Below, in pieces: positions 45,338-54,729 of a stretch of DNA of 64,000 nt. The notes under the pieces were generated by a model. It worked only from the letters and a program-made list of their open reading frames with translations. It searched no databases and was not told the origin of the DNA. Made by a program: the position numbers and the translations under genes. Origin of the DNA: Psychrobacter glaciei. Lineage in GTDB: Bacteria; Pseudomonadota; Gammaproteobacteria; Pseudomonadales; Moraxellaceae. Location of the stretch: contig NZ_BMZR01000001.1 in the NCBI RefSeq assembly GCF_014652895.1, positions 744,001-808,000 on the forward strand. The letters are read 5' to 3'. Within the stretch, counting starts at the first letter, position 1, and every line of letters starts with the position of its first letter.

Positions 45338-45602
45338 TAATGGATTTATTCACGTTGAGGTCACTCTAAACGTCTTTGTTATACCAATCTAAGCAGCAGT
45401 TTTTATAAACGTTGCTTGCCATCGTATGATTTTTGCTGCTAGGGGTAGTCACGCCTGCAAAAAACAACAAATATCGTTATACTGAACGGTCTTTTAAAGG
45501 CTCATGAGCATTTATTATTAGAAGCCCCAAGATATCTTTTAGTCAGTATCGCTTAGCTATTGAGCAATATGGATTTTTTACTTTTGCGTTTAAGGTTGTA
45601 AC

Positions 45603-46820
45603 ATGACGGTCACTTCTGCACCCATTATTACCTCGTTATTGGATAACGATTTGTACAAATTTACCATGCTACAAGCCATGTTACACCAGTTCCCGCAGAC
45701 CCACGGTGTCTATCGGTTTCGCTGCCGTAATAATAGTGAGGCGGTCTATCCGCTGGCCGATATTAAAGAGTCGTTAGAGCAGCAATTAGATATGCTATGT
45801 GAATTGCGCTTCTTAGAAGATGAACTGGAATATTTGCGTGGGTTACGCTTTATCCGTTCTGATTTTGTCGATTATTTAGAGTTGTTTAAACTTAAGCGCC
45901 GTTTTATTACCGTCAGTACAGACAGTAAAGGGCGCTTGTTGATCGATATCGAAGGGCCAATGATTCAGGCGATGTTCTTTGAAGTATTCGTGCTGGCAAT
46001 CGTCAATGAGTTGTATTTTAATGCCTTATCGAGCCCTAGCGTGATAGAAGAGGGGCAAAGGCGCTTGGATGACAAGGTTGCGCTGTTGCATCAGTATGCA
46101 AAGCAACAAAGTACAGATAAGCCGCCGTTCATCGTTGCAGACTTTGGCACACGTCGACGCTTTAGCAAAAGCTGGCAGGCACATGTGGTAGAAACCCTGC
46201 ACAAAGCTGAGCCAAAAATTGTTAGCGGCACCTCTAACGTTTATTTAGCTAAGCAGCTCGGAATGACACCAATAGGGACGATGGCGCATGAGTTTATGCA
46301 AGCTTTTCAGGCATTGGATGTACGCTTGCGTGACTCACAAAAAGCCGCGCTCGAATCTTGGGTACATGAATATCGTGGTGATTTGGGTATTGCGTTGACC
46401 GATGTCGTTGGCATGGACGCGTTTTTACGTGATTTTGATCTGTATTTCGCCAAGCTTTTCGACGGTCTGCGCCATGACAGCGGCGATCCTTATGTCTGGG
46501 GTGATAAAGCCATTGCTCATTATCAAAAACTAAAGATAGACCCTAAGACAAAGATTCTAACCTTTAGTGATGGTTTGACGCTTGAAAAGGCGTGGGAGTT
46601 GCATCAATACTTCAAAGAGCGTATCAGAACCAGCTTTGGTATTGGCACCAATCTCACCAATGACATGGGCATCACGCCGATTAACATCGTACTAAAATTG
46701 GTTGAGTGCAATGGGCAGCCTGTGGCTAAGCTGTCTGATAGCCCAGGCAAGACCATGATTAATAATGATACTTATCTTGCCTATCTGCGCCAAGTTTTCG
46801 AAGTTGATGAACCTGAATAG
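45603..46820 (+). CDS. pncB: Nicotinate phosphoribosyltransferase
   Basis: PncB joins nicotinate to PRPP with ATP help, salvaging NAD. The 405-residue protein has [21 protein letters not shown] at the N-terminus, [19 protein letters not shown], the [23 protein letters not shown] segment with the His that is phosphorylated in the family, and [18 protein letters not shown] and [10 protein letters not shown] phosphate-binding segments. Length equals E. coli PncB (400). Single-gene unit; it converges on xseB with 15 bases between. Confidence 0.95.
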   Translation: MTVTSAPIITSLLDNDLYKFTMLQAMLHQFPQTHGVYRFRCRNNSEAVYPLADIKESLEQQLDMLCELRFLEDELEYLRGLRFIRSDFVDYLELFKLKRRFITVSTDSKGRLLIDIEGPMIQAMFFEVFVLAIVNELYFNALSSPSVIEEGQRRLDDKVALLHQYAKQQSTDKPPFIVADFGTRRRFSKSWQAHVVETLHKAEPKIVSGTSNVYLAKQLGMTPIGTMAHEFMQAFQALDVRLRDSQKAALESWVHEYRGDLGIALTDVVGMDAFLRDFDLYFAKLFDGLRHDSGDPYVWGDKAIAHYQKLKIDPKTKILTFSDGLTLEKAWELHQYFKERIRTSFGIGTNLTNDMGITPINIVLKLVECNGQPVAKLSDSPGKTMINNDTYLAYLRQVFEVDEPE

Positions 46821-46835
46821 AGAATTAGCCTATCT

Positions 46836-47081
46836 CTAGCTGTCGCTATTTTCTGTTTTATCTTCTTCAGCAAAAGCGGCATCCAATGCTTGTTGTACGG
46901 CATTGATGCGTGTCTCGCAAACGCGGTAAGCAGCAATTGATTCTTCCACCGTGGTCATCAAATTGTCGATATCAGGCTCATCTTGTTGCTGCAATTCAGC
47001 CGCATTGGTTTTTAGAATATCGTAAGCCGCTTTAAAGGTTTTTGGAGCGGCTTTTTTGCGCTTGCGAGTAGGAGTCGTCAT
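46836..47081 (-). CDS. xseB: Exodeoxyribonuclease VII small subunit
   Basis: The 81-residue protein has the XseB three-helix pattern (FKAAYDILKTNAAELQQQ, the LMTTVEESIAAYRVCETRINAVQQAL segment) and stands next to xseA. With XseA it forms ExoVII, which digests single-stranded DNA from both ends. Basic N-terminus (TRKRKKAAPK). It lies 45 bases downstream of xseA on the same strand, so the two are probably co-transcribed. Confidence 0.9.
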   Translation of the reverse strand: MTTPTRKRKKAAPKTFKAAYDILKTNAAELQQQDEPDIDNLMTTVEESIAAYRVCETRINAVQQALDAAFAEEDKTENSDS

Positions 47082-47126
47082 GGGTTTTCCTGATTTTTAA
47101 AGTAAAAGTAAGTAGATAAGTAATCG

Positions 47127-48677
47127 TTAGATATTATTGTGTGGTTCAGTTGGTGTCTCTGAGATTTCTGTCGCTTTTCTCTCACTACTAACATCAATAA
47201 TCTGAGCTTTAGCCTTGCCATCTTTTAAGACGATATGAATGGTTTGCTCAGGATAAAGCTGTGTACTGCTAGTGAGTATCTGTTTGTCTTTATCATCAGT
47301 CAGCATCGTATAGCCTTGCTTGAGCACGCGAGACGGTCGGTGCAAAAGTACGATATCACGAAGATGGGCGCTATCACGTTGTGCCTGTATCAGCTGCTGC
47401 TGAGCGCTCTGCATAATGGTTTTTTGATAGATGCTACTATAGTTATGGGCGCTGGCTAATTGCTGATGTGCAAGGGTTTGCGTCTGTGTGTGTAACTCGG
47501 TTGTCAGTCTCGCCGCTTGCTTTACTTGCCGCTGTGCACTCTGCTGAATACTATGCCACGCATAGTCGCTGTCTTTTTGCAGGGCAGTTAATTGACCGAT
47601 GGTGCGCGACTGCATTTGGCTCAATTGTCGCGCCGTTTGTTGCTCCGCGATATTGAGTTGACGCTGGGCGGCTTGTTTGATTTGCGCTTGATAATGTAAA
47701 GTCTGCGTGACCAGTTGTGCTAAATGGCTACTAATCGCCGCGATCACTTTGGATGGCGTGTCAAAGCTGCTGTGCGCCACTTCATCTAAGATCACTTTAT
47801 CGCGCTCGTGACCAATACCAACCCAGACGGGGACAGGCTGTTCAGCGACCAGTGCGGCAAGCTCGTAATCATTGAGGTAAGCCAAATCTCCCACCGCGCC
47901 GCCACCACGAATAATCACTAATAAGTCAGGCAGATGCTGATAAGTATCTTGGAATTGTTGCTGAGCACTGACGATGGCTTGGCGAATCTCGCTTGGGGCA
48001 TGATTGCCTTGAAAGGTCGCGTGATGGTAGTGAAATTGACAAGCGCCTGTACTCGCTAAGCGATCCGCATCGGCTTGAAAATCACCTAAACCTGCGGCCT
48101 TTTCGGGAGCAATCACTAGGACGTGCTCGATATCAAAGGGTGCAGGTAACTGTTGATTAAGCTGCAATAAGCCTTCACCAGTCAAGCGATCGACCATTTC
48201 GGCATATTGCCGTGCCAAATCCCCCAAGGTATAGCTGGGGTCAATGTCTTCAATGGTAATAGAGAAGCCATATTGTGCATGGAAACCTGCGGAGACTTTG
48301 AGTAATACAGTCAAATCGCGCTCAAGAGGCATGCCAGTCGCCCGCTCAAATTTTGCCAATACGCGTGCAGCTTTAAAGCGCCAAAGGTTGCCACGGCAGC
48401 TGGCGACTACTTTGCCTTCCTCATCTTTTTCAGCCAACTCAAAGTAATAATGCCCGCCTTTGCTAGACAGATTACGAATTTCAGCCTTCACCCATACGCG
48501 GTGGTCAAAGGTTTGCTTGATGACCATCTCAACCGCTGACAAATAGTCACTCAAACGCAAGACCGTGTCTTCTAAATGATCTTCCTGCTCAGCCAGTTCG
48601 GCTTCTAGCGTCGCTAAATCCTTGGCAGGCGCTAACACTTTTGCTGGTTTGGTATTTGAAAGATTGGGTTTGCGCAT
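47127..48677 (-). CDS. xseA: Exodeoxyribonuclease VII large subunit
   Basis: The 516-residue protein has the N-terminal OB-fold (LSDYLSAVEMVIKQTFDHRVWVKAEIRNLSSKGGHYYFELAE), the central catalytic domain with IVIRGGGAVGDLAYLNDYELA-type motif (positions ~268-288) and GIGHERDKVILDEVAHSSFDTPSK, then a long Gln-rich coiled coil (~325-445) and the conserved end LHRPSRVLKQGYTML. About 40 extra N-terminal residues precede the OB-fold. The start ATG has no Shine-Dalgarno; three 15-bp tandem repeats begin 11 bases upstream. A later start is possible but no Met lies before residue 50. Confidence 0.94.
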   Translation of the reverse strand: MRKPNLSNTKPAKVLAPAKDLATLEAELAEQEDHLEDTVLRLSDYLSAVEMVIKQTFDHRVWVKAEIRNLSSKGGHYYFELAEKDEEGKVVASCRGNLWRFKAARVLAKFERATGMPLERDLTVLLKVSAGFHAQYGFSITIEDIDPSYTLGDLARQYAEMVDRLTGEGLLQLNQQLPAPFDIEHVLVIAPEKAAGLGDFQADADRLASTGACQFHYHHATFQGNHAPSEIRQAIVSAQQQFQDTYQHLPDLLVIIRGGGAVGDLAYLNDYELAALVAEQPVPVWVGIGHERDKVILDEVAHSSFDTPSKVIAAISSHLAQLVTQTLHYQAQIKQAAQRQLNIAEQQTARQLSQMQSRTIGQLTALQKDSDYAWHSIQQSAQRQVKQAARLTTELHTQTQTLAHQQLASAHNYSSIYQKTIMQSAQQQLIQAQRDSAHLRDIVLLHRPSRVLKQGYTMLTDDKDKQILTSSTQLYPEQTIHIVLKDGKAKAQIIDVSSERKATEISETPTEPHNNI

Positions 48678-48687
48678 AATAGTAGAC

Positions 48688-48732
48688 CAAGGGTTTTGAA
48701 AACAAGGGTTCTAAAAACAAGGATTCTAAAAA
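48688..48732. repeat. Three 15-bp tandem repeats upstream of xseA
   Basis: CAAGGGTTTTGAAAA (48688), CAAGGGTTCTAAAAA (48703) and CAAGGATTCTAAAAA (48718) follow one another without gaps. On the coding strand of xseA they end 11 bases before the ATG, where the ribosome-binding site should be. Copy number change by slippage could alter xseA expression. Confidence 0.8.
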
Positions 48733-48806
48733 CTAAGAAACTGAATAGAATGAGTACAACATTAGGTAGGGTAGTCTACCCCAAAAGCGCAGCTACAAAA
48801 AGTAAA

Positions 48807-48855
48807 GCCAGTAAGTCAGCGCTCAATATATTATTTTCATCGCTGATTTACTGGC
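48807..48855 (-). terminator. Inverted repeat, probable terminator of lipoprotein gene
   Basis: The 15-base arms GCCAGTAAGTCAGCG and CGCTGATTTACTGGC (one G-T pair or mismatch) enclose 19 bases. On the minus strand TTTACTTTTT follows, so it could end the transcript from 49369. Confidence 0.65.
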
Positions 48856-49000
48856 CAAACCCTATTATATTTTACACCAAATACCGTTATTTTTATTGAG
48901 CACAAGGCAAAGCTAGGGCTACTTAAGTATTTATCAACTCATTCATTTAGCTTCAAAGTTTAGTAGAATGCTTTAACTTTGTCAGTTGATAATGGTTCTT

Positions 49001-49369
49001 TTATTGGCATCGGAAGTTGATTTTATACTCATAATCATCATCGCGTGACAAATTGGGTGAGCCAGTGCCAAAGATAGAACCAATAACCGCACTCGCTTGT
49101 CCGACCATACGACCCGTGCGCTCATCTAAAATACCATTATAAGCAACTTTGTCATCAACGATAATCACTTGTTTGCTGCGACAAGTGTTTTTGGCACTAT
49201 CAAGCGCATTTTGCTGAGCTTTTACTTTGCTATCCGCTATCCCAGTAGTCTCGTAAATAGAGTTGGCACGTTGAATGACTGGTGAGGAAGGCGTGCTCTG
49301 GCAGGCACTTAAGATAAGAGCCGTCGCCAAAGTAGCAGTGATGGTGGCAGTTTTATTAACAGTATTCAT
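49001..49369 (-). CDS. Small putative lipoprotein
   Basis: The 122-residue protein has a lipoprotein signal with lipobox LSAC, making Cys23 the lipidated residue; Gln24 follows, so sorting to the outer membrane is likely. The mature part has two further cysteines (NTCRSKQ and the C-terminal NFRCQ), which could form a disulfide, plus GQASAVIGSIFGTGSP. I recognise no named family. RBS AGGAA precedes the ATG. Single gene; a terminator-like repeat follows. Confidence 0.8.
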   Translation of the reverse strand: MNTVNKTATITATLATALILSACQSTPSSPVIQRANSIYETTGIADSKVKAQQNALDSAKNTCRSKQVIIVDDKVAYNGILDERTGRMVGQASAVIGSIFGTGSPNLSRDDDYEYKINFRCQ

Positions 49370-49758
49370 AAATTATTCCTCTTTCCTGTAAATTAATCAT
49401 AAAAACTAAAGACAAGTAGGGCAAGTATTTTGTTTATTAAAAGACAGACTAAATCTAACCTATTGCAGTTTGGGGTGTCTAGGCAGTTATTGTGTTCGGT
49501 ATTGCGCTTGTATTACATGCTGCTGTTGCAGCCAAGAAAATTATCCTAATTTTACTAGTGCGTGTCATCATTTAGATTTTAAGACCACTAAATGTATCCA
49601 TGTGCTAATTGATGACACGCCCTAAGTGTTCCAAGCTATTATTTATGATAAAACCATGTGCACCTGCCACAAACCTGAGGCGTACACAGCAAATCACTTG
49701 AAATAAAAATCATATCTAGGATAATTGAGGTATTCATTTTTAATTATTAAGTAATTTT
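49370..49758. other. Divergent intergenic region with a short family A element
   Basis: The 389 bases lie between the lipoprotein gene and the alpha/beta hydrolase gene. They contain a 69-base family A copy at 49556-49624 and otherwise AT-rich promoter DNA. Confidence 0.55.
49556..49624. mobile_element. Short family A palindromic element
   Basis: TAGTGCGTGTCATCATTTAG at the left and AATTGATGACACGCCCTAA at the right are inverted repeats around a ~30-base centre. One base of the left end differs from the consensus. It is a minimal, internally deleted form with no room for a gene. Confidence 0.7.
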
Positions 49759-50415
49759 ATGCCATTAATTCCTGCTCCTGCTGGCGTGCTAGAAGTTGAC
49801 GCGCTATGGCAACAAGACAATCCTAACGATCCGAATACCGACACGGTGGCGCTGCTTTGTCATCCCAACCCGCTGTTTGATGGCACGATGAACAATAAAG
49901 TCGTCACTACAATGTACCGCTTTGCGCGTGATAACGGTATGCACGTGGTCCGTTTTAACTTTCGCGGTGTCGGTCAGTCGACTGGCGAGCATGATTATGC
50001 GGAAGGTGAGGTGGTGGATGCAATGACCGTGCTACAATGGATTGCAGAACAAACCAATGCGCGCAAGCTATGGCTTGGCGGCTTTTCTTTCGGTGGTTAC
50101 GTGATTGCGCGTGCGGCTGAGCAGGTGCTCGAAGCCCCTCATGTTTGGGGGTTAAGTGATTTTGAGATTACTAAAATTGCTCTTATCGCTCCGTCTGTTG
50201 AAAAAAACGACAGCGAAGATTTAAGCTTGCCAGCTGACAGAACCTTTGAGATATATGGCAATGCTGATGAAGTGATTGATCCTGATAATATGCAGAAATT
50301 TGCAGAACGCTTAGGTCTAGCAGTCAGTGTCGTGGACGGCGCTGGACATTTTTTTCACGGTCGCTTATCTGAGTTAAAAAAACTGTTGCAACAGCATAGT
50401 TTTGATGAGCATTGA
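49759..50415 (+). CDS. Alpha/beta hydrolase
   Basis: The 218-residue protein matches the small alpha/beta hydrolases often annotated as 'alpha/beta hydrolase' or CocE/NonD-like: CHPNPLFDGTMNNKVVTT (oxyanion region), VRFNFRGVGQSTGEHD, nucleophile Ser in LGGFSFGGYV, an Asp in GNADEVIDP and the catalytic His in GAGHFFHGRL. The triad is thus complete. No signal peptide, so cytoplasmic. Substrate unknown. Followed by zapE on the same strand after ~200 bases. Confidence 0.88.
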   Translation: MPLIPAPAGVLEVDALWQQDNPNDPNTDTVALLCHPNPLFDGTMNNKVVTTMYRFARDNGMHVVRFNFRGVGQSTGEHDYAEGEVVDAMTVLQWIAEQTNARKLWLGGFSFGGYVIARAAEQVLEAPHVWGLSDFEITKIALIAPSVEKNDSEDLSLPADRTFEIYGNADEVIDPDNMQKFAERLGLAVSVVDGAGHFFHGRLSELKKLLQQHSFDEH

Positions 50416-50566
50416 AGATCAAGTAACCTCATAAGTTTCACCACCTGAGGTAGTATCAATCCGTAGGGACAGCACTCTTTTATGCCGCTTCCTTGTTGAA
50501 AATAGGCGCTTAGAAATATTGCCTTGCTATCTCTAATGTCGAATCGCCTGAAAAATAGTCAGTGTC

Positions 50567-50593
50567 ATGATCGAAGGATCGAACACGCCCTAA
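50567..50593. repeat. Solitary right end of family A repeat
   Basis: GAACACGCCCTAA at 50581-50593 matches the right end of family A. No left end is recognisable upstream, so it seems to be a remnant just before zapE. Confidence 0.45.
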
Positions 50594-50623
50594 TATTTAC
50601 CTTTTTAAATGATGAGTCGTATT

Positions 50624-51730
50624 ATGAGTTTATCTCCATTGCAACGTTACGAGCAAGCCGTCAGTACCGATGAGTTTACTCGAGATGAGCAGCAATATCA
50701 GGCCATGAGCTATCTTGATGAGCTACATCACCAGCTCACCAGTCGCGTGGAACAAAAAAAAGGCATTTTTAGTTTTTTAAAATCTAAGCCGACTGCCCCA
50801 AAAGGTCTGTATATGTGGGGCGGTGTTGGACGTGGTAAGACATGGATGATGGACATGTTTTATGATTCTTTGACGATTGATCGCAAGATGCGCCTTCATT
50901 TCCATCATTTTATGCAGCGCGTTCATCGTGAACTAAACGCCATACAAGGCGAAAGTAATCCACTAGAGAAAGTGGCTGACATCATTTATAAAGAAGCAGT
51001 CATTATCTGCTTTGATGAGTTCTTTGTCTCTAACGTCTCTGATGCGATGATTTTGGGCGATCTCTTTACCATGCTATTCAATCGTGGTATTACATTGGTC
51101 GCTACCTCAAATATTGAGCCAGCAGGACTCTATAAAGACGGTTTACACCGCGATCGCTTTATGCCCGCGATCGCTGAAGTTGAGCACCATACCGCCGTGA
51201 TGAATATTGACTCCGGTATCGACTATCGTTTGCGCGTGTTGCAGCAAGCAGAGCTGTATGAATCGCCCATGACCAAAGCCAACCACCATTGGTTGGCCAA
51301 CCGTTTTGCGAGTTTATCTAATAATCAAAAAATCAGTAATGAGCCTATTACTATTAATGGTCGTCAAATTAAGATTAATGCTCGCACTGAAGATGTTTTA
51401 TTTTGCGACTTCCGTCATTTATGTATGGAGCCACGTTCGGCTGCTGATTTTATTGAACTCGCGAAACAATTTAGTACGGTCTTAGTCGATTCAGTACCAT
51501 CACTGGACGATGATCTGCGTGATCCGACGCGGCGTTTTGTTTATTTGGTCGATGAGTTTTACGATCGCCGCGTAAAATTACTGATTCGAGCAGAGCAATC
51601 CATTCTTGAGCTGTATCAAGGCGAAAAACTGGCGTTTGAGATTGAACGGACGCGTTCGCGCTTGCTTGAGATGCAATCAGAAGATTATTTAAAAATGGAG
51701 CACCGTGTCGAAAATGCAGATGCGGCTTGA
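50624..51730 (+). CDS. zapE: Cell-division ATPase ZapE (AFG1 family)
   Basis: ZapE is an AFG1-type ATPase that acts on FtsZ at the division ring under stress. The protein has MWGGVGRGKTWMMDMFYDSL (Walker A), LHFHHFMQRVHRELN, ICFDEFFVSNVSDAMILGDL (Walker B), LVATSNIEPAGLYKDGLHRDRF (sensor 1) and the C-terminal FVYLVDEFYDRRVKLLI. I start at ATG 50624 (MSLSPLQRYEQAV; GATGAG upstream), 368 residues; ATG 50609 in frame would add five. The sequence is close to E. coli ZapE over its whole length. Confidence 0.92.
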   Translation: MSLSPLQRYEQAVSTDEFTRDEQQYQAMSYLDELHHQLTSRVEQKKGIFSFLKSKPTAPKGLYMWGGVGRGKTWMMDMFYDSLTIDRKMRLHFHHFMQRVHRELNAIQGESNPLEKVADIIYKEAVIICFDEFFVSNVSDAMILGDLFTMLFNRGITLVATSNIEPAGLYKDGLHRDRFMPAIAEVEHHTAVMNIDSGIDYRLRVLQQAELYESPMTKANHHWLANRFASLSNNQKISNEPITINGRQIKINARTEDVLFCDFRHLCMEPRSAADFIELAKQFSTVLVDSVPSLDDDLRDPTRRFVYLVDEFYDRRVKLLIRAEQSILELYQGEKLAFEIERTRSRLLEMQSEDYLKMEHRVENADAA

Positions 51731-51875
51731 TGGTATGATCGCTATTTAAAGTGAGAGGGTAAAGGCTGCTTGGTTTTTCGTTTACGGTTTTACGATTGTC
51801 TAATCATATTTATAACGGGATAATCTGCTGACATAAACAGTAGCAGTCAATATCAATAATAAATAAGGGTGAATA

Positions 51876-52550
51876 ATGAATAAGTCTGACGAAACTAATT
51901 CTACAAAAGACAATCAAGTAAAGAAAAATGAAAAAATATCGATTAAAGCACTAACGACTGAGAGTACGCCATTTACTAGCGACGAGCTCATTCACTGGAT
52001 CAATTCAAGACGTAGCGTGGGTAACTTAGATCTTCCTGCACCAACGCGCGCTCAGATTGAAGAAGCGATTGGGTGTGCCGCGACCGCGCCTGACCACAAA
52101 AAACTGCGTCCATGGCGTTTTATCGTGACTGCGGGCGATGCTCGTCATGATTTAGGGCGTGCCCTCGTCGAAGCAGCAAAAGCAAAGGCGACAGAAGAGG
52201 GCGAGGTGCTCTCTGAGAAAACAGTGCAAAAAACGCAGACGATGCCGCTGCGTGCACCAGTTGTGATTACCGTGGTTACTCAGATGCAAGAACACAAAAA
52301 AGTACCGTATTTCGAGCAAATGTTAAGTGCAGGCGCTGCGGTTCAAAATCTTATTCTGGCTTTAAAAGCGCAAGGCTTTAGCACAGTATGGCGCACAGGC
52401 TTACTGTGTAACGAACCTGCTATAAAAGCATATTTCGGCGTAAGTGCAGATGATTATGTCACGGCTTTTGTTTATACTGGCACCAGCCCTAAAGACGAAC
52501 CCACACGCAAAGCTATTGATATCGAGCCGCTGGTCCGCTTTGAGCCATAA
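51876..52550 (+). CDS. Nitroreductase-family FMN protein (YdjA-like)
   Basis: The 224-residue protein has the nitroreductase pattern with an FMN-phosphate-binding INSRRSVGNLDLP, AATAPDHKKLRPWRFIV and the AGAAVQNLILALKAQGFSTVWRTG segment, which is closest to the short YdjA-type enzymes. These reduce unknown electron acceptors with NAD(P)H. About 35 polar residues (Thr/Lys/Asn) precede the domain. RBS AAGGGTG. Likely single gene. Confidence 0.87.
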   Translation: MNKSDETNSTKDNQVKKNEKISIKALTTESTPFTSDELIHWINSRRSVGNLDLPAPTRAQIEEAIGCAATAPDHKKLRPWRFIVTAGDARHDLGRALVEAAKAKATEEGEVLSEKTVQKTQTMPLRAPVVITVVTQMQEHKKVPYFEQMLSAGAAVQNLILALKAQGFSTVWRTGLLCNEPAIKAYFGVSADDYVTAFVYTGTSPKDEPTRKAIDIEPLVRFEP

Positions 52551-52658
52551 ACATACTTGAGTGCTACCGAGCTAAGATTGGTTACTTATTAAACATAACT
52601 GGTCTCAGTAGCTGTCCACTAAAGATATTATTAATAATAAGTCAGTCAATACGGATAC

Positions 52659-53978
52659 ATGCATATGACAAGCGCTAATGACAGCAATACCAATGCCAAC
52701 AAAGATACCAATGAAAATAGTAGCAATGAGAGTAATAAAGCAGCTGACAAACAAAACAGTCTGTTATCGGGTATCATTGGACGAGCTAGTAAATCTGGTA
52801 TTGGCCGTAAGAAGCTAGATCCTAGTGCGGTAGAGTCTGCGGTGGCAAAAAACATGGCAGAGATTCATAGTAATCCTACCAAGCTGCGTTTGGCATTTTT
52901 GGGCGGTGGTAGTTTTGGTACAGCGATGGCGAACCTAGCCGCGCGTAATGGTTGTGATACCACGCTGTGGGTTCGTAACAAGCGTACCGTCAAGGCGATG
53001 CAAAAAACGCAGATGAACAAGAAATACCTGCCCGGTCACAAGCTTGATGATCGCTTGAAGTACAGTCATGATTTAGCGTCAGCAGTCAAAGATACCGATA
53101 TTATTTTTATTGCAGTACCAGGCTTGGCCTTTCGTGAAACGCTGAAAAACATCGGGCCCTTTATCAGTGGGCAGTCTATTGTGTCGCTAACGAAAGGGAT
53201 GGAAAAAGACACTTTTGCCATGATGAGTGATATTATCAAAGAGGTGTTGCCTGAAGTGAATTTTGGCGTTATGTCAGGGCCCAATCTTGCTATAGAAATT
53301 ATGAAAAATATGCCGTCTGCGACAGTGATTGCGAGTGAGTCTGAACCACTACGTCATGCTGTACAAGCAGCACTGCATAGTGCCTTCTTTAGAGTGTTCG
53401 CCAGCGATGATATTCGCGGTGTTGAGCTGGGCGGTGCGCTCAAAAACATCTATGCTATTGCAATGGGTATGGCTGCTGCCTACGAAGTGGGTGAGAACAC
53501 CAAAGCCATGATATTAACTCGCGCGCTGGCCGAGATGAGTCGTTTTGGTGTCGAAGCCGGTGCCAATCCACTGACGTTTTTAGGGCTATCAGGTGTTGGT
53601 GATTTATACGCAACCTGTAGCTCAGAATTAAGCCGTAACTACCGCATCGGTAATATGCTTGGTCGTGGTATGAGTATCGATGCCGCCGTCAAAAAGCTGG
53701 GTCAGACTGCTGAAGGCGTTAATACTATTCAGCAAGTCCACGAAAAAGCGACCAAAGACGGTATTTATATGCCGATTACCCATGCGCTTTATGCGGTTAT
53801 TTATGAAGATAAAGCCGCATTAGGTGTGGCGCTTCATTTGATGGAAGCGGGATTTCGTAGTGACGTCGAGTTCGTGATGGCTCATGACCATAGCAATGCT
53901 GCCCTTACTGCGCAAATGAAAGCTGCCAATAGTACCTCTAAAAACGAGAGTAGCGATAAAGACAGCGACTCTAAGTAA
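52659..53978 (+). CDS. gpsA: NAD(P)-dependent glycerol-3-phosphate dehydrogenase
   Basis: GpsA makes sn-glycerol-3-phosphate for phospholipids. The core has LAFLGGGSFGTAMANLAARNG (cofactor binding, ~residue 82), IIFIAVPGLAFRETL, LTKGMEKDTF, VMSGPNLAIEI, the catalytic Lys in GGALKNIYAIAMGMA and FLGLSGVGDLYATCSS, all intact. About 75 residues (Asn/Ser/Asp/Lys-rich) precede the usual start and ~20 Ser/Asp/Lys residues follow the end, giving 439 instead of ~340. An internal ATG at 52854 would give a near-normal N-terminus, but codon use continues smoothly, so the true start is open. Confidence 0.93.
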   Translation: MHMTSANDSNTNANKDTNENSSNESNKAADKQNSLLSGIIGRASKSGIGRKKLDPSAVESAVAKNMAEIHSNPTKLRLAFLGGGSFGTAMANLAARNGCDTTLWVRNKRTVKAMQKTQMNKKYLPGHKLDDRLKYSHDLASAVKDTDIIFIAVPGLAFRETLKNIGPFISGQSIVSLTKGMEKDTFAMMSDIIKEVLPEVNFGVMSGPNLAIEIMKNMPSATVIASESEPLRHAVQAALHSAFFRVFASDDIRGVELGGALKNIYAIAMGMAAAYEVGENTKAMILTRALAEMSRFGVEAGANPLTFLGLSGVGDLYATCSSELSRNYRIGNMLGRGMSIDAAVKKLGQTAEGVNTIQQVHEKATKDGIYMPITHALYAVIYEDKAALGVALHLMEAGFRSDVEFVMAHDHSNAALTAQMKAANSTSKNESSDKDSDSK

Positions 53979-54055
53979 AATGATTGCTGAAAATGTGTAA
54001 GGTCAGGCAGTGGCAAAGCAGGTTATAAAAAGGCAAGCTATAGACAAGGAAAGTT

Positions 54056-54514
54056 ATGAAAATTATACTAGTGCGTCACGGTCAAGCAGAAGACGAAACG
54101 CGTCCAGATAGCGCTCGTCAGCTGACCAATTTTGGACAGCAGCAAGCCGCGCAAACCGCAGAACATATCACGACCAATTATAAGCCCGATCGTTTTATCG
54201 TGAGTCCTTATGATAGGGCGCAGCAAACGTTAGCAGAGCTGCAAGCGCGTGCGCCTACAATACCAGCGACAGTACAAGATAATATTACGCCTTCTGACGA
54301 TGCCCATAGTGCGTTGACCGATATAGCAAAGATTGAGGCGCAGTGTCTCGTGGTGGTGTGTCATATGTCTATCGTCGCCAATCTTGCCGGCTTATTAACG
54401 GGTGATTATCCGGAGTCGTTTTCTTTGGCAGAAGCACGAGTATTTGAGATGGATTTCATCATGTCTGGAATGGCAACTGAGGTCGATCGTTTTGTACCTG
54501 AGCAACCGTATTGA
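54056..54514 (+). CDS. sixA: Phosphohistidine phosphatase SixA-like
   Basis: The 152-residue protein is a small histidine phosphatase: RHGQAE with catalytic His8, the second Arg in SPYDRAQQTL, and VCHMSIVANLAGLLTGD with the second His. SixA removes phosphate from the His of HPt domains and of the nitrogen PTS protein. It starts at ATG 54056 with AAGGAAAG upstream. 78 bases after gpsA; co-transcription is possible. Confidence 0.9.
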   Translation: MKIILVRHGQAEDETRPDSARQLTNFGQQQAAQTAEHITTNYKPDRFIVSPYDRAQQTLAELQARAPTIPATVQDNITPSDDAHSALTDIAKIEAQCLVVVCHMSIVANLAGLLTGDYPESFSLAEARVFEMDFIMSGMATEVDRFVPEQPY

Positions 54515-54541
54515 CATCACTCTTCAGTCGACTATTTGGTA

Positions 54542-54716
54542 TTAGGGCGTGTCCTCAATTCAAGCGATTGTATCTAAATGGGCTAAAAATGGCTAAATTT
54601 TGCCAAATATCGTCAAATAGCTGATTAATATCTCGATATTATTTGCGCTATTTTCCTCATTTGACTGCAATTTATCTCATTTTTATGACCATTTTTAAAA
54701 TGAGAACACGCCCTAG
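54542..54716. mobile_element. Family A MITE-like element, uninterrupted copy
   Basis: It runs from TTAGGGCGTGTCCTCAATT to AATGAGAACACGCCCTAG (175 bases) and contains the interior also seen at 32.1-32.4 kb and in part at 34.95 kb. It preserves the empty insertion site GTCAAATAGCTGAT at 54612-54625. No coding capacity. Confidence 0.8.
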
Positions 54717-54729
54717 TGATATTATTCAT

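Larger units (their letters stand above)
48678..49000. other. Intergenic region between xseA and lipoprotein gene
   Basis: The 323 bases carry the 15-bp tandem repeats next to xseA and a terminator-like inverted repeat (48807-48855) serving the upstream lipoprotein gene. Little else is visible. Confidence 0.6.

Noticed and set aside
48696..48899. Short frame with KTRVLKTRILKTKK repeats upstream of xseA
   Set aside because: The repeated peptide comes from the 15-bp tandem repeats; no RBS and no conservation signal.
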